NCBI GenBank assembly: GCA_022508805.1
Contig: JAFLUM010000001.1
Coordinates: 1 to 64,000 of the forward strand
Source of the DNA: Oscillospiraceae bacterium
Lineage (GTDB): Bacteria > Bacillota > Clostridia > Oscillospirales > Acutalibacteraceae
Direction: 5' to 3'
DNA: 64,000 nucleotides
Positions 51,407 to 60,325 of this stretch are shown here, one piece after another; positions within the stretch are counted from its first letter, which is position 1, and each line of letters starts with the position of its first letter. Made by a program: the position numbers and the translations under genes. The notes beneath the pieces were generated by a model. The model searched no databases. It was not told the origin of the DNA and saw only the letters and a list, made by a program, of their open reading frames with translations.

Positions 51407-54343
51407 TTATGCGTCAATTCCGATGGTGATTATCTCAAAGGGTGAGTATTCAACCGTGTCGGTCTCGCCTATTACGTCCTCAAGCATATTGAGTAATTTT
51501 ACCTTGCCGCTGAGCTTTATTTTACCTCGTTTGCCGTTCTGTTCCGAAAGGCGGATGACTATCATCTTACCGTTTTCGGACATTTTCATTGCCTGCATAT
51601 AAAGCTCGCCGAAAGAGTTTTCACAGGTGAGGTCCGCCTTACCCAGCGGAACGTTATACTCAAAAGCAATATTATTTATCTCGGCGGAAACACAGTCACC
51701 CTTGTGTGGCATTATCATATATGCGAACTCGTGATGACCCATATCGCTGGTGACGTCGGGACGGATAGTTGCCCTTAAAAGGCTCAGGCTCATTGAATTT
51801 TCAAGGAAGCCTACACCATATTTGGAGTCGTTGATGAGCGCCACACCGCCGTCGGTCTCCGCCATATCGCACCATTTGTGGTGGCAGACCTCAAAGCGTG
51901 CCTGCTGCCACGTCGTGTTGCGGTGAGTATCTCGCTTTATCATACCTGCGCTCGTATCGCAAACCGCCTCACGGGTGAGTACGTTGCAGTCAAACTGTGC
52001 CTTGGCGAGCACGTGTTTTTCGTGCCAATCCACAATATTTTCCACCTCAATACCGCGTGACTGACGGAATACACGGATAATACGCTTCCACGTGCTCTTT
52101 TCAGTGCCCAAAACCACCTCAAATGAGGCAACCTCGCTGTTTTTCTCCACAGTTTTTAAGGGTGAGATTATTTTGTATTCGACCTCGCGGTCTTTATAAT
52201 TTGGCAGAATATCCCACGCATCATAAACACCGGGATTGTCTTTATATAATTTCAGCTTATTAAACTCTCCGTCCACCCATTCACGGTCAAGCTCGCGGTC
52301 ATAAAGGCTTTCTATGCTGCCGTCATAATTGAACTTGATTTTATAGAACGGTGTCGTGACAACATCTGCTATCTCACACCAGTCGCCTGCGAAGGTGCGC
52401 CAGTTTATCTCTCCGCTTGAAAGGGGCGGGAGATTGGGGATTATCCAGTTACCCCTTTTGCCGTAGCGGATACTTTTGCCGTTTTCGTCCTCAATAAAGG
52501 TGAGGTGCGTGCGCGCAAAGTTGAGGGAGTTGAAATATTTTTCTCCGCTGCCGATGATTTTATCAAGTCGGCGGTCAATGTCCTCGTAATCCGCCATAGC
52601 GTCGCAGTAAACGGGGGTGATGTGGCTGCCGGGCAAAATATCATGGAACTGATTTATAAGCAGCTTTTTGTAGCACTCGCACAGCTCTTCATAAGGATAC
52701 TCCGCGCCCTTTAAATGACGGAGTGTGGAGATTATTTCAGCCTCGCGCAGCTTGAATTCAAGCTGACGGTTATACCGTTTCATTTTTGATTTTGTGGTGA
52801 ACGTGCCGCGGTGCATTTCAAGGTACAGCTCGCCGTCCCACTTTTGAAGTTCTTTGTTATCTTTAAGATTCTTCTTTAAGAACTCACTGCCGCCCATATG
52901 CTCGGTTTTAGGCATAATGGATAGCTTTTCAAAGCGCTTCATTACCTCAAGCATCTCTTCGGTACAGCCGCTGCCGCCGTCGCCGTAGCCGAACATGGAC
53001 ATAGTCTGTCCGCCTGTGCCCTTATCCTGATACGCCTCCCAATTTTCCTGTATCTGCGAGGGCATATTCCACGTTATAAAGTGAGTGGGCGGTACGCAGG
53101 CATAGACCTCGCTGCCGTCAATGCCTTTCCAGATAAAATTATTATGCGGAAAACGGTTCGTGTCGTTCCAGGTAGACATTTTATTCGATACAAAATAGTC
53201 CACTCCGCTTTTTTTAAGTATCTGCGGCAAAATCCAGCTATTGCCGAAAACGTCCGGCAGCCAGCAGTTATCAACGGTAATTCCGAATTTTTCACGGAAA
53301 TAACGCTGCCCGTAAAGGCACTGACGGATAAGGCTTTCCGCAGACGGAATATTGCAGTCAGGCTCAATGTACATAGCGCCCACAGGCTCAAACTGTCCTG
53401 ATGCTATCTTCTCTTTTAACTCCTCAAACACGTCGGGATAGTATTTTTCAAGCATTTCATATGTAAAGGCTTGTGTGTGAGTATATTTAAAATCTGGATA
53501 GCGGTCCATAAGGCGCAACTGAATAAGCACAGTTCGAAGATTTTTTTGCACCGAATGAATTCTGCGCCAATAATAGGCAATATCAAGGTGTGAGTGTGCC
53601 ACAAGTGCCACGTTTCCGTTGCCCTTGTAATCATCGTTTGCGTAAATAACGTCGTCAACGTATTTTTTAGCCTCCGCAACATCCTCGTTCTTTACGTCAT
53701 CAAAATCAATGAGATTGAGGGCGTTATCAAGCTCGCGGTTGATAAACGCGCGGTAATCCTCATTAAACAGGTCGCTTTTGGCGATATCCAGCAAGACCTC
53801 AATATCATAGACCAAATCGAGCACAGTGTGATTTATTGTGGCGAGATATGCACCCTCAAAAATCTGACGGCATCCTCTTACGGAAAGGGACTCGGGATTG
53901 CGCTCGTCGTCGGGCTTTGAACGGTTATAGCCTTCCATTTCAAAATGCAGTACCTGCGCACCGTCAAGATAAGGCGTGAGCAATATTCTGTCGCGGTTGG
54001 GGTCCACGCCGCCTACGTATTTGCCGTTGACCTTGACTATTATCTCCGCCGCCGTTTTTAACGAGAACCATAGCTCTTTTTCGCGAAGATGCGGGGGAAT
54101 AACCACGTCAGCCTCAAAAAACGCCGTGCCGTCGGGGGTGAAATACATATCTCCCTTATGAAGCTGTCGCCAACCCTCGGGGTAATATTCATACTGAAGC
54201 TCGCCAACCTGACGCGCATCCCGAACTCTGAGGTTTTCGATCTCAAATTTTTCGCCGTATATATATCTTTTAAGCCATCCAAAGCGAAGATCCGTCCATT
54301 CCTCGGGACGCATACTTCTGCGAACTACCTTTATGTGTGCCAT
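51407..54343 (-). CDS. GH38 alpha-mannosidase (second copy), cytoplasmic
   Basis: The 978-residue protein is a second, quite different GH38 enzyme. It has an N-terminal beta-sandwich domain of about 240 residues before the barrel, as in Streptococcus and fungal vacuolar-type mannosidases. The metal motif is VALVAHSHLDIAYYW (H252, D254) and the nucleophile is in CWLPDVFGNSWILPQ (D364). INQFHDILPGSHITP and a C-terminal beta-sandwich follow. There is no signal peptide. It is last in the pgm-nifU-like-GH38 unit and has a good AAGGAG site. The two GH38 copies in the window differ in domain order, so they are unlikely to be a recent duplication. Confidence 0.92.
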   Translation of the reverse strand: MAHIKVVRRSMRPEEWTDLRFGWLKRYIYGEKFEIENLRVRDARQVGELQYEYYPEGWRQLHKGDMYFTPDGTAFFEADVVIPPHLREKELWFSLKTAAEIIVKVNGKYVGGVDPNRDRILLTPYLDGAQVLHFEMEGYNRSKPDDERNPESLSVRGCRQIFEGAYLATINHTVLDLVYDIEVLLDIAKSDLFNEDYRAFINRELDNALNLIDFDDVKNEDVAEAKKYVDDVIYANDDYKGNGNVALVAHSHLDIAYYWRRIHSVQKNLRTVLIQLRLMDRYPDFKYTHTQAFTYEMLEKYYPDVFEELKEKIASGQFEPVGAMYIEPDCNIPSAESLIRQCLYGQRYFREKFGITVDNCWLPDVFGNSWILPQILKKSGVDYFVSNKMSTWNDTNRFPHNNFIWKGIDGSEVYACVPPTHFITWNMPSQIQENWEAYQDKGTGGQTMSMFGYGDGGSGCTEEMLEVMKRFEKLSIMPKTEHMGGSEFLKKNLKDNKELQKWDGELYLEMHRGTFTTKSKMKRYNRQLEFKLREAEIISTLRHLKGAEYPYEELCECYKKLLINQFHDILPGSHITPVYCDAMADYEDIDRRLDKIIGSGEKYFNSLNFARTHLTFIEDENGKSIRYGKRGNWIIPNLPPLSSGEINWRTFAGDWCEIADVVTTPFYKIKFNYDGSIESLYDRELDREWVDGEFNKLKLYKDNPGVYDAWDILPNYKDREVEYKIISPLKTVEKNSEVASFEVVLGTEKSTWKRIIRVFRQSRGIEVENIVDWHEKHVLAKAQFDCNVLTREAVCDTSAGMIKRDTHRNTTWQQARFEVCHHKWCDMAETDGGVALINDSKYGVGFLENSMSLSLLRATIRPDVTSDMGHHEFAYMIMPHKGDCVSAEINNIAFEYNVPLGKADLTCENSFGELYMQAMKMSENGKMIVIRLSEQNGKRGKIKLSGKVKLLNMLEDVIGETDTVEYSPFEIITIGIDA

Positions 54344-54366
54344 ATGCTTTTCTCCTTAATTTAGGC

Positions 54367-54600
54367 TTACATATCCCAAAAAAACGGTTTTTTCTTTTGC
54401 GCGACCAATTTGCAGTCAACACCCAAATCACGTTTAATCTCTTTAACTATCCAGTCAAGGCAACGTTCCACGATAAGGCATTTTGAGCACTCCCCTTGCA
54501 ACAGCACGGTCAGCACGCCGTCCTCAAAGGAGACAAAATCTATCTCGCCGCCGTCGCCCTGAAGCTTAGGCTTTATTACGGTATTTATATATCTTTCCAT
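54367..54600 (-). CDS. NifU C-terminal-domain protein (Nfu-like), 77 residues
   Basis: Nfu-type proteins carry or deliver [4Fe-4S] clusters using a CxxC motif. The 77-residue protein has the domain pattern VIKPKLQGDGGEIDFVSFEDGVLTV and LLQGECSKC, with an additional cysteine (C47-type position in VERCLDW). It starts 2 bp after the pgm stop and precedes GH38 by 23 bp. A cluster carrier between two sugar genes is odd and may serve a general role, as this is often a free-standing gene in Clostridia. Confidence 0.8.
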   Translation of the reverse strand: MERYINTVIKPKLQGDGGEIDFVSFEDGVLTVLLQGECSKCLIVERCLDWIVKEIKRDLGVDCKLVAQKKKPFFWDM

Positions 54601-54602
54601 AA

Positions 54603-56243
54603 TTATTCCCCGATTTCTTTTTTGAGAATAGCGCGGATGCTCTCAAGCCTATTCGCCGCCTCGGCTTTGTTTTCACCGCGAACTGAATAATAAACCTTCA
54701 GCTTTGGCTCTGTGCCCGAGGGGCGGATAGCCGTCCAGCCGCCGTCGGTAAAGACGTATTTAAGCACGTTCTCTTTGGGCAGCTCGCCGATTCCCACAGA
54801 ATAGTCATAAATCTTTTCAATATTACCGAAAAGTGACTGACCGCGGCTTCTCATACTGCTCATTATATCCTTGATTTTCTGAGCGCCGTCCTTGCCTTTG
54901 AGCACGAAGGTATCAAGTGCATCAAGATAAAATCCGTACTTTTGATATATTAAATCAAGCGCATCAACAAGCGTTCTGCCGTTGTTTTTGTGGTACGACG
55001 CCATTTGACAGATAAGCATAGAAGCGACCACGGCGTCCTTATCACGTGCGTGAGTGCCTACAAGATAGCCGTAGGACTCCTCATAGCCCATAACGAATTC
55101 GCTTTCGCCTGTTTTTTCGTATTTGCCTATCTGATCGCCGATATATTTAAAGCCCGTAAGGGTATCAACGATTTTGAGTCCATAGCTTTTGGCGATATTT
55201 GCCCCAAGCTCGCCTGTGACAATGGTTTTAACGAGCGTTGATTTTTCATTTAAAGAGTCCTTTTTCACTGACAGTACAAAATCCACCAGCAATGCGCCCA
55301 TTTGATTGCCGCTGATGAGCACATATTCGCCGTTATGGCGGACTGCCGTGCCTACGCGGTCACAGTCCGGGTCAGTTCCCAGCACAAGATCGGCATCCTC
55401 TGCTCTCGCCTGTTCAATGGCAAGGGTCAGCGCGTCCTTTTCCTCGGGATTGGGCGAGCGTACGGTGCTGAAATCGCCGTCGGGTAGCTCCTGTGAGCCC
55501 ACAACCGACACGTTCATACCCTCAAGTATCTTTCTGACAGGTATATTGCCCGTACCGTGAAGGGGCGTATAAACTATTTTAAGGTCGGATTCTTTCTCAT
55601 AAAGGGACTGCTTGCGAACCTCTGCCAAAAATGCGTCAAGAACCTCACTGCCGATAACATTTATCGCACCCTTAGCCACGCCTTCGTCAAAATCCACCGC
55701 TTTGACCGATTTTAAATCGGTGACCGAATTTACAAATTTTATTACCTCGTTTGCATATTCAGGGACAAGCTGGCAACCCTTTTCGTCATATATTTTATAT
55801 CCGTTATACTCTTTAGGATTGTGGCTTGCGGTGATGACTATTCCGCCGTCACAGCCGAGATATTTTGTTGTGAAAGAGAGTACCGGTGTGGGCATCAGTG
55901 TGTCAAAAACATATACTTTAATTCCGTTTGCCGCAAGCACACCTGCCGCCACACGGGCAAATTCCCTTGAATTATTGCGCGAATCGTACGCAACGGCAAC
56001 GCTTAAGGCCTTTGGGAAGCGGTTTATGAGATAATCAGCATACCCCTTTGTCGCCTTTGCTACCGTATATCTGTTCATACGGTTCGGTCCCGCACCCATA
56101 ATTCCGCGAAGTCCGCCTGTGCCGAACTCAAGCTCCTTGTAGAACCTGTCCTCCAATTCCTTTGGGTCGGTTATACCCATAAGCTCGTTTTTTGTATTCT
56201 CATCAAATGTACACCAATATTCAAGCTGTTTTTGAATATTCAT
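54603..56243 (-). CDS. pgm: Phosphoglucomutase / phosphomannomutase
   Basis: This enzyme interconverts hexose-1- and hexose-6-phosphates. The 546-residue protein has the phosphoserine loop GIVITASHNPKEYNGYK (S140), the Mg2+ loop LGTDPDCDRVGTA, the sugar loop GYEESYGYLVGTHARDKD and the phosphate-binding RPSGTEPKLKVY near the end. Length and motifs match the PgcA-type enzyme of Firmicutes, which acts on glucose and sometimes mannose phosphates. ATG 56243 is chosen; GAGG lies about 10 bases upstream. A TTG at 56264 lies upstream of the ribosome-binding site. A strong promoter precedes it. Confidence 0.95.
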   Translation of the reverse strand: MNIQKQLEYWCTFDENTKNELMGITDPKELEDRFYKELEFGTGGLRGIMGAGPNRMNRYTVAKATKGYADYLINRFPKALSVAVAYDSRNNSREFARVAAGVLAANGIKVYVFDTLMPTPVLSFTTKYLGCDGGIVITASHNPKEYNGYKIYDEKGCQLVPEYANEVIKFVNSVTDLKSVKAVDFDEGVAKGAINVIGSEVLDAFLAEVRKQSLYEKESDLKIVYTPLHGTGNIPVRKILEGMNVSVVGSQELPDGDFSTVRSPNPEEKDALTLAIEQARAEDADLVLGTDPDCDRVGTAVRHNGEYVLISGNQMGALLVDFVLSVKKDSLNEKSTLVKTIVTGELGANIAKSYGLKIVDTLTGFKYIGDQIGKYEKTGESEFVMGYEESYGYLVGTHARDKDAVVASMLICQMASYHKNNGRTLVDALDLIYQKYGFYLDALDTFVLKGKDGAQKIKDIMSSMRSRGQSLFGNIEKIYDYSVGIGELPKENVLKYVFTDGGWTAIRPSGTEPKLKVYYSVRGENKAEAANRLESIRAILKKEIGE

Positions 56244-56277
56244 ATATATGGAACCTCTTTTCAAATATATATAGTTT

Positions 56278-56306
56278 ATGATACACTAAACCGCATTTGC
56301 TGTCAA
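56278..56306 (-). promoter_or_regulatory. Promoter of the pgm-nifU-like-GH38 operon
   Basis: On the minus strand perfect TTGACA (56301-56306) and TATCAT (56278-56283) are spaced by 17 bp, 35 bp before pgm. Confidence 0.8.
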
Positions 56307-56377
56307 TCAAAAAACGCGGTGCGTTGGATAATGTGCAATAAAAATTCGTATGTGATTTATATATATTGACTATATAT

Positions 56378-56407
56378 TTTAAAGCAGACAATTTGCTATA
56401 CTATAAT
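56378..56407 (+). promoter_or_regulatory. Possible promoter of the GH36 gene
   Basis: TATAAT (56402-56407) is a perfect -10 box; TTTAAA (56378-56383) at 18 bp is a weak -35. An overlapping TATACT 3 bp upstream is an alternative -10. Confidence 0.45.
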
Positions 56408-56433
56408 CAAGAATAACAATAAGGAGACTGCAT

Positions 56434-58074
56434 ATGGAAAGATTTAAAATAAATATTGAATATTTTACCGACGGTACGGCATACAGCACCAATCTTTTTG
56501 AGACTGAGCATTTTAAAATCGATTACACGGCGAATACTGACCATATTCGCCTTGCGCTCTGCACAAAGAATTCACCCATAAAAAATATTAAGTTTAAGAT
56601 GACTGTCCCGTACGATTTCAATGACAACAGCCGTGTATTCTTAAACGGTTATCAGTCATGGACGGACTGCCGCGAGTATTTTACGGACGAGGAACCGCCG
56701 AAAATCGATTTAAGGCAAAATATCTCCTACAAAGCAAGCTGCTTGGGTGCCGCAGGAGATTATGCCTTTAAAAAATACGACAGACGGCACGGGGTATTTC
56801 ACGGGTATTCTTATGCCTATGTACGGGACGGTGAAACAGTCGACCTTTTCGGATCTTTAAGCGAGCGTGAGGGCTACACGATAATCACAGCCGTATGCCC
56901 CGAAAATGAGATCGTTTTTGAACGGGATATGGAGGGTGTAACTGTCGACGGAGAATATGTTTTGATTGACGTTATACATTTTAACGGCTCACGCGACACC
57001 GTTTTTGATAAATATTTTGAGGTGATGAACGTCGGGAAGCCGAGAGTCGGCAGAGCCAACGGCTACACCACCTGGTATAATTATTACGCCAATATCTCAG
57101 AGGATATCGTTATGTCCGACCTTGAGGCACTCTCAAAGGTCGATGCAAAAATCGACTTTTTCCAAATAGACGACGGATATCAGACCGCGGTGGGCGACTG
57201 GCTTTCCATTGACCCGAAAAAATTCCCCCACGGCATGAAATATGCCGCTGATAAGATCCACGAAAAGGGTATGAAAGCGGGACTTTGGCTGGCTCCGTTA
57301 GGTTGTCAGTACCGTTCAGCAGTAGCCAAAGATCATCCCGACTGGCTCATACGCGACAAAAGCGGCAGAGCCGTAAGATGCGGCTTTAACTGGGGCGGAT
57401 TTTATGCTTTGGATATCGAAAATCCCGAGGTCAGGGAATACATCAAAAACTTTTTCGATGTAGTGCTGAACGACTGGGGCTACGATATGGTCAAACTGGA
57501 TTTCCTTTATGCCGCGTGCATCGTCCCCAATCACGGAAAATCAAGAGGACAGCTTATGTGCGAGGCTATGGACTTTATCCGTGAATGTGTGGGTGACAAG
57601 CTCATACTCGGTTGCGGAGTTCCGTTGGCTCCCGCCTTCGGCAAGGTGGATTATTGCAGAATAGGCGCTGATATGGACTTGCAGTGGGAAAAGAAGCTTA
57701 TCTTCCACCGTGAGGATGTTTCCACGCCTCATACGCTGGGCAACACGGTTTTCCGCCGCGACCTTGATGGCAGAGCATTCTTAAATGATCCCGATGTATT
57801 CCTTCTGCGTGACAGCAATATGAAATGTACTTTACAGCAAAGAAAAATCATCGCCGATGTCAACCGCATTTTCGGAAGTCTGCTGTTCACCTCCGATAAC
57901 GTGGACGAATACGACGATGAGAAAAAAGAATTGCTTTTGCAGGTGTTTAACGGCGAAAAGCCCCGGGTCGTTTCCGCTGAATTCGTGACAAATGATATTC
58001 TTGAAATACATTACGTTGAAAATGCTCAAGAACATCGGCTTTGCTTTAATCTTAAAAACGGCGAGCTGTATTAA
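56434..58074 (+). CDS. GH36-family alpha-galactosidase-type hydrolase, short form, cytoplasmic
   Basis: GH36 enzymes are retaining clan GH-D hydrolases acting on alpha-galactosides such as raffinose-family sugars or GalNAc. The 546-residue protein has an N-terminal beta domain (about 1-200), then the barrel: GYTTWYNYYANISE, FFQIDDGYQTAVGDWL, GLWLAPLGC. The nucleophile is in MVKLDFLYAA (D356) and the likely acid/base in RIGADMDLQW (D413). It is about 180 residues shorter than AgaA/MelA-type GH36 enzymes and lacks their extended N-terminal domain, so the substrate may differ. AAGGAGA precedes the ATG. Its stop lies 2 bp from the convergent gerC stop. Confidence 0.88.
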   Translation: MERFKINIEYFTDGTAYSTNLFETEHFKIDYTANTDHIRLALCTKNSPIKNIKFKMTVPYDFNDNSRVFLNGYQSWTDCREYFTDEEPPKIDLRQNISYKASCLGAAGDYAFKKYDRRHGVFHGYSYAYVRDGETVDLFGSLSEREGYTIITAVCPENEIVFERDMEGVTVDGEYVLIDVIHFNGSRDTVFDKYFEVMNVGKPRVGRANGYTTWYNYYANISEDIVMSDLEALSKVDAKIDFFQIDDGYQTAVGDWLSIDPKKFPHGMKYAADKIHEKGMKAGLWLAPLGCQYRSAVAKDHPDWLIRDKSGRAVRCGFNWGGFYALDIENPEVREYIKNFFDVVLNDWGYDMVKLDFLYAACIVPNHGKSRGQLMCEAMDFIRECVGDKLILGCGVPLAPAFGKVDYCRIGADMDLQWEKKLIFHREDVSTPHTLGNTVFRRDLDGRAFLNDPDVFLLRDSNMKCTLQQRKIIADVNRIFGSLLFTSDNVDEYDDEKKELLLQVFNGEKPRVVSAEFVTNDILEIHYVENAQEHRLCFNLKNGELY

Positions 58075-58076
58075 TT

Positions 58077-59225
58077 CTAATCCGCTACTTTGATAAGCTC
58101 ATGACCGACTCGCCTGATAGTCACCTTTACCTCAACATTGTATTGGCTATTTGCCATTACGGTGCTGAGGTTTTTTTCATTTTCACGGAAAAATGACGGA
58201 TGCCTTGAATAAATAAGTCTTGAAAGTCCCGGTGCGTCGCAGCCCAATTCGGTATAAAGCTTTTTGAGTACACTTTCCATACCGCTTTTAAGATGCTCTT
58301 CGGCGCCGTTTTTAAGTTCTTTAAGTCGTGCCCGGTCAACGGTTTTTGCTGTTCCGTTATAAATCTCTGCAATGTCCCCCTCAACGTTTACCGAGAGAGT
58401 GAAAACAGGCGTATTATTCTGTAGTGAGACGCGCCGTGTCGCTTTGCTGTCTATCACTCCCATTGATATCTTGCCGTCATCTGTATCATAAGAGATAGCT
58501 CCGCTGCTGACCTTATTGCACAGAAAATTAAACATCACGGTTTCCTCTTTCGTGAGAGTACCTTTAAGCTTTGAGCCGCTGAAAACAGCTGTCTCTATAA
58601 TCTCTACGCGTTCCTTGTCGCCGTCTTTTACAGCCGCTAAAATCGGCATAGTGAATGACGGTAATTTATCCTCATACCTGTTGACAAGCTCGTATATTTG
58701 TAAGCGCGATATTTCCGCCTCAAAATCCGTTGAGCTTATGGATTGCTCAATATTTCGGGCAATTACCTCGCCGCTTTCCGATTTGACCTCTAATATCTCC
58801 GACGCCTTGCCGTCGGCTATCGCCACGTCTACAGAGGGGCAGTTACCCGTGTCGCGTACGAAAAAGTCGATAACTCCCTCAAGTCCCTTTTCAGCAATAT
58901 CCCGTCCTATTATTATAACGCGGTTTTGCGAATATAGCGGCGTCTTACCCTCCATTTCGGTAACGCTTTTTACCGCCGTGTATATGGTATCGCCCGTGAC
59001 ATTATAAGTCTTGACGGGTTCTTGGTCGCCTCCCTCAAAGGTAACGGACTGCGCGTTCGTGTTTATCGCCTGAAGGGTTACGGTATACGACCCGTCATCC
59101 TCGATATCTATCCCAATACCCTGTACGACCAATCTCATACTTATATCTTTTTTGAATGTTTCCTGCCCGTTCAGCGGAAACAGTAAAAGTAATATCACCG
59201 CTGCGAGGATACCGATTTTTTGCAA
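58077..59225 (-). CDS. gerC: Ger(x)C-family spore germination protein, without the lipobox cysteine
   Basis: This is the C subunit of a GerA-type nutrient germinant receptor in the spore inner membrane. The 382-residue protein matches the family in length and pattern: VVQGIGIDIEDDGSYTVTLQ, SQNRVIIIGRDIAEKG, and VTIRRVGHELI at the end. Typical family members start with a lipoprotein signal ending in LxGCWD. Here the hydrophobic segment ends LLLLFPLNGQETF with no cysteine, so lipid attachment is absent. It uses TTG (59225) with a strong GGAGG 7 bases upstream and overlaps gerB by 31 bp. Confidence 0.9.
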   Translation of the reverse strand: MQKIGILAAVILLLLFPLNGQETFKKDISMRLVVQGIGIDIEDDGSYTVTLQAINTNAQSVTFEGGDQEPVKTYNVTGDTIYTAVKSVTEMEGKTPLYSQNRVIIIGRDIAEKGLEGVIDFFVRDTGNCPSVDVAIADGKASEILEVKSESGEVIARNIEQSISSTDFEAEISRLQIYELVNRYEDKLPSFTMPILAAVKDGDKERVEIIETAVFSGSKLKGTLTKEETVMFNFLCNKVSSGAISYDTDDGKISMGVIDSKATRRVSLQNNTPVFTLSVNVEGDIAEIYNGTAKTVDRARLKELKNGAEEHLKSGMESVLKKLYTELGCDAPGLSRLIYSRHPSFFRENEKNLSTVMANSQYNVEVKVTIRRVGHELIKVAD

Positions 59226-60304
59226 TTTTCTCCCTCCTTTTTACGTCCCGATATTATAAGAACTATTAACGGTATGAAAAACGCCGTTGACAGTGTAAGT
59301 GACATTTTGACAGTTGAGCTGTCAAGCATGGCAAATCTTCCTACCGACATAGAAACATATAAATTTATCGCAGAAAGGGCAATGCCTATGGGCAGCATAT
59401 AATATATCGGCTTTTTTTCGCCGAATTCTTTTTTCAGAATACTGACTTTTAAATATATGAGCAGTGATATTTTTAAAAAAGCGCATAATATCCATACGCC
59501 CGTAATTATGGCGTCGAGACGTCCGAACATTGAAAATTCCGCAAGCGATGCCAATGAATGGACCGGGAAGAGCTGTGTGCTTGTAAAATTCCCCATAACA
59601 GCCACTTCAAAAAAGAATATTATTCCCGTGACTAAGGTCTGTGCGGATATCCAAAAGAAAAATCCATTTTTCTTATTTCCCGTGACCTTTGGCAATGAAA
59701 CGGCAATTATTGAGTATTCTATCGTTCTTCCCACGGCATCAAGAGATATCTTTGCCACAGATGAAACTCCGTTATAAAACACCGGCGTAAAATTAAGAAA
59801 ATCCATCTTTTTTATAAGTGTTGCAAGAATAAACACCATCGCACCTGCGACCAATGCGAGTGAGAGCACGGCGCTTCTGCCGAGCGCTTCAAAGCCTAAA
59901 TACGCGCCGTAGCAGCCAATCAACACAACAAAAATCAAAAAATAATTTATATCGCTTTCGGGGAAAACTATTGTGCCTGCGAAAACATCCAATCGCGCAA
60001 CGGTGGTAAGCGTAAAGTAAAAGAATGCACCCGCATATATCAGCGCCGTAATTTTTGCGAGTTTTGCCGAACGTTGCCGCACAATATCAATAATGTTCAG
60101 CTCCCCGTACCGACGATATAAAAGATACATTGGTATCATTATTATTATGCCGAACGCGAATCTGAAAAAGGTTTGTATCACTACGTCTGACAAAAGCACG
60201 TCGTCCATATAAGACGGAATATACGTTACCGTTGTGAGCAGCCTTGTCAAAAAAAGCAGTGAAAAAAACTGAAAAGTGTTGATTTTACCCTTCGTTGAAT
60301 CCAT
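59195..60304 (-). CDS. gerB: GerAB-type endospore germination permease
   Basis: This is the B subunit of the germinant receptor, an amino-acid-permease-like integral membrane protein thought to bind the germinant. The 369-residue protein has about ten hydrophobic segments and the family N-terminus FFSLLFLTRLLTTVTYIPSY. It lies 21 bp downstream of gerA and overlaps gerC. AAAGGT precedes the ATG. Confidence 0.92.
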   Translation of the reverse strand: MDSTKGKINTFQFFSLLFLTRLLTTVTYIPSYMDDVLLSDVVIQTFFRFAFGIIIMIPMYLLYRRYGELNIIDIVRQRSAKLAKITALIYAGAFFYFTLTTVARLDVFAGTIVFPESDINYFLIFVVLIGCYGAYLGFEALGRSAVLSLALVAGAMVFILATLIKKMDFLNFTPVFYNGVSSVAKISLDAVGRTIEYSIIAVSLPKVTGNKKNGFFFWISAQTLVTGIIFFFEVAVMGNFTSTQLFPVHSLASLAEFSMFGRLDAIITGVWILCAFLKISLLIYLKVSILKKEFGEKKPIYYMLPIGIALSAINLYVSMSVGRFAMLDSSTVKMSLTLSTAFFIPLIVLIISGRKKEGENCKKSVSSQR

Positions 60305-60325
60305 AATTTTAACCTTTACAAAATA

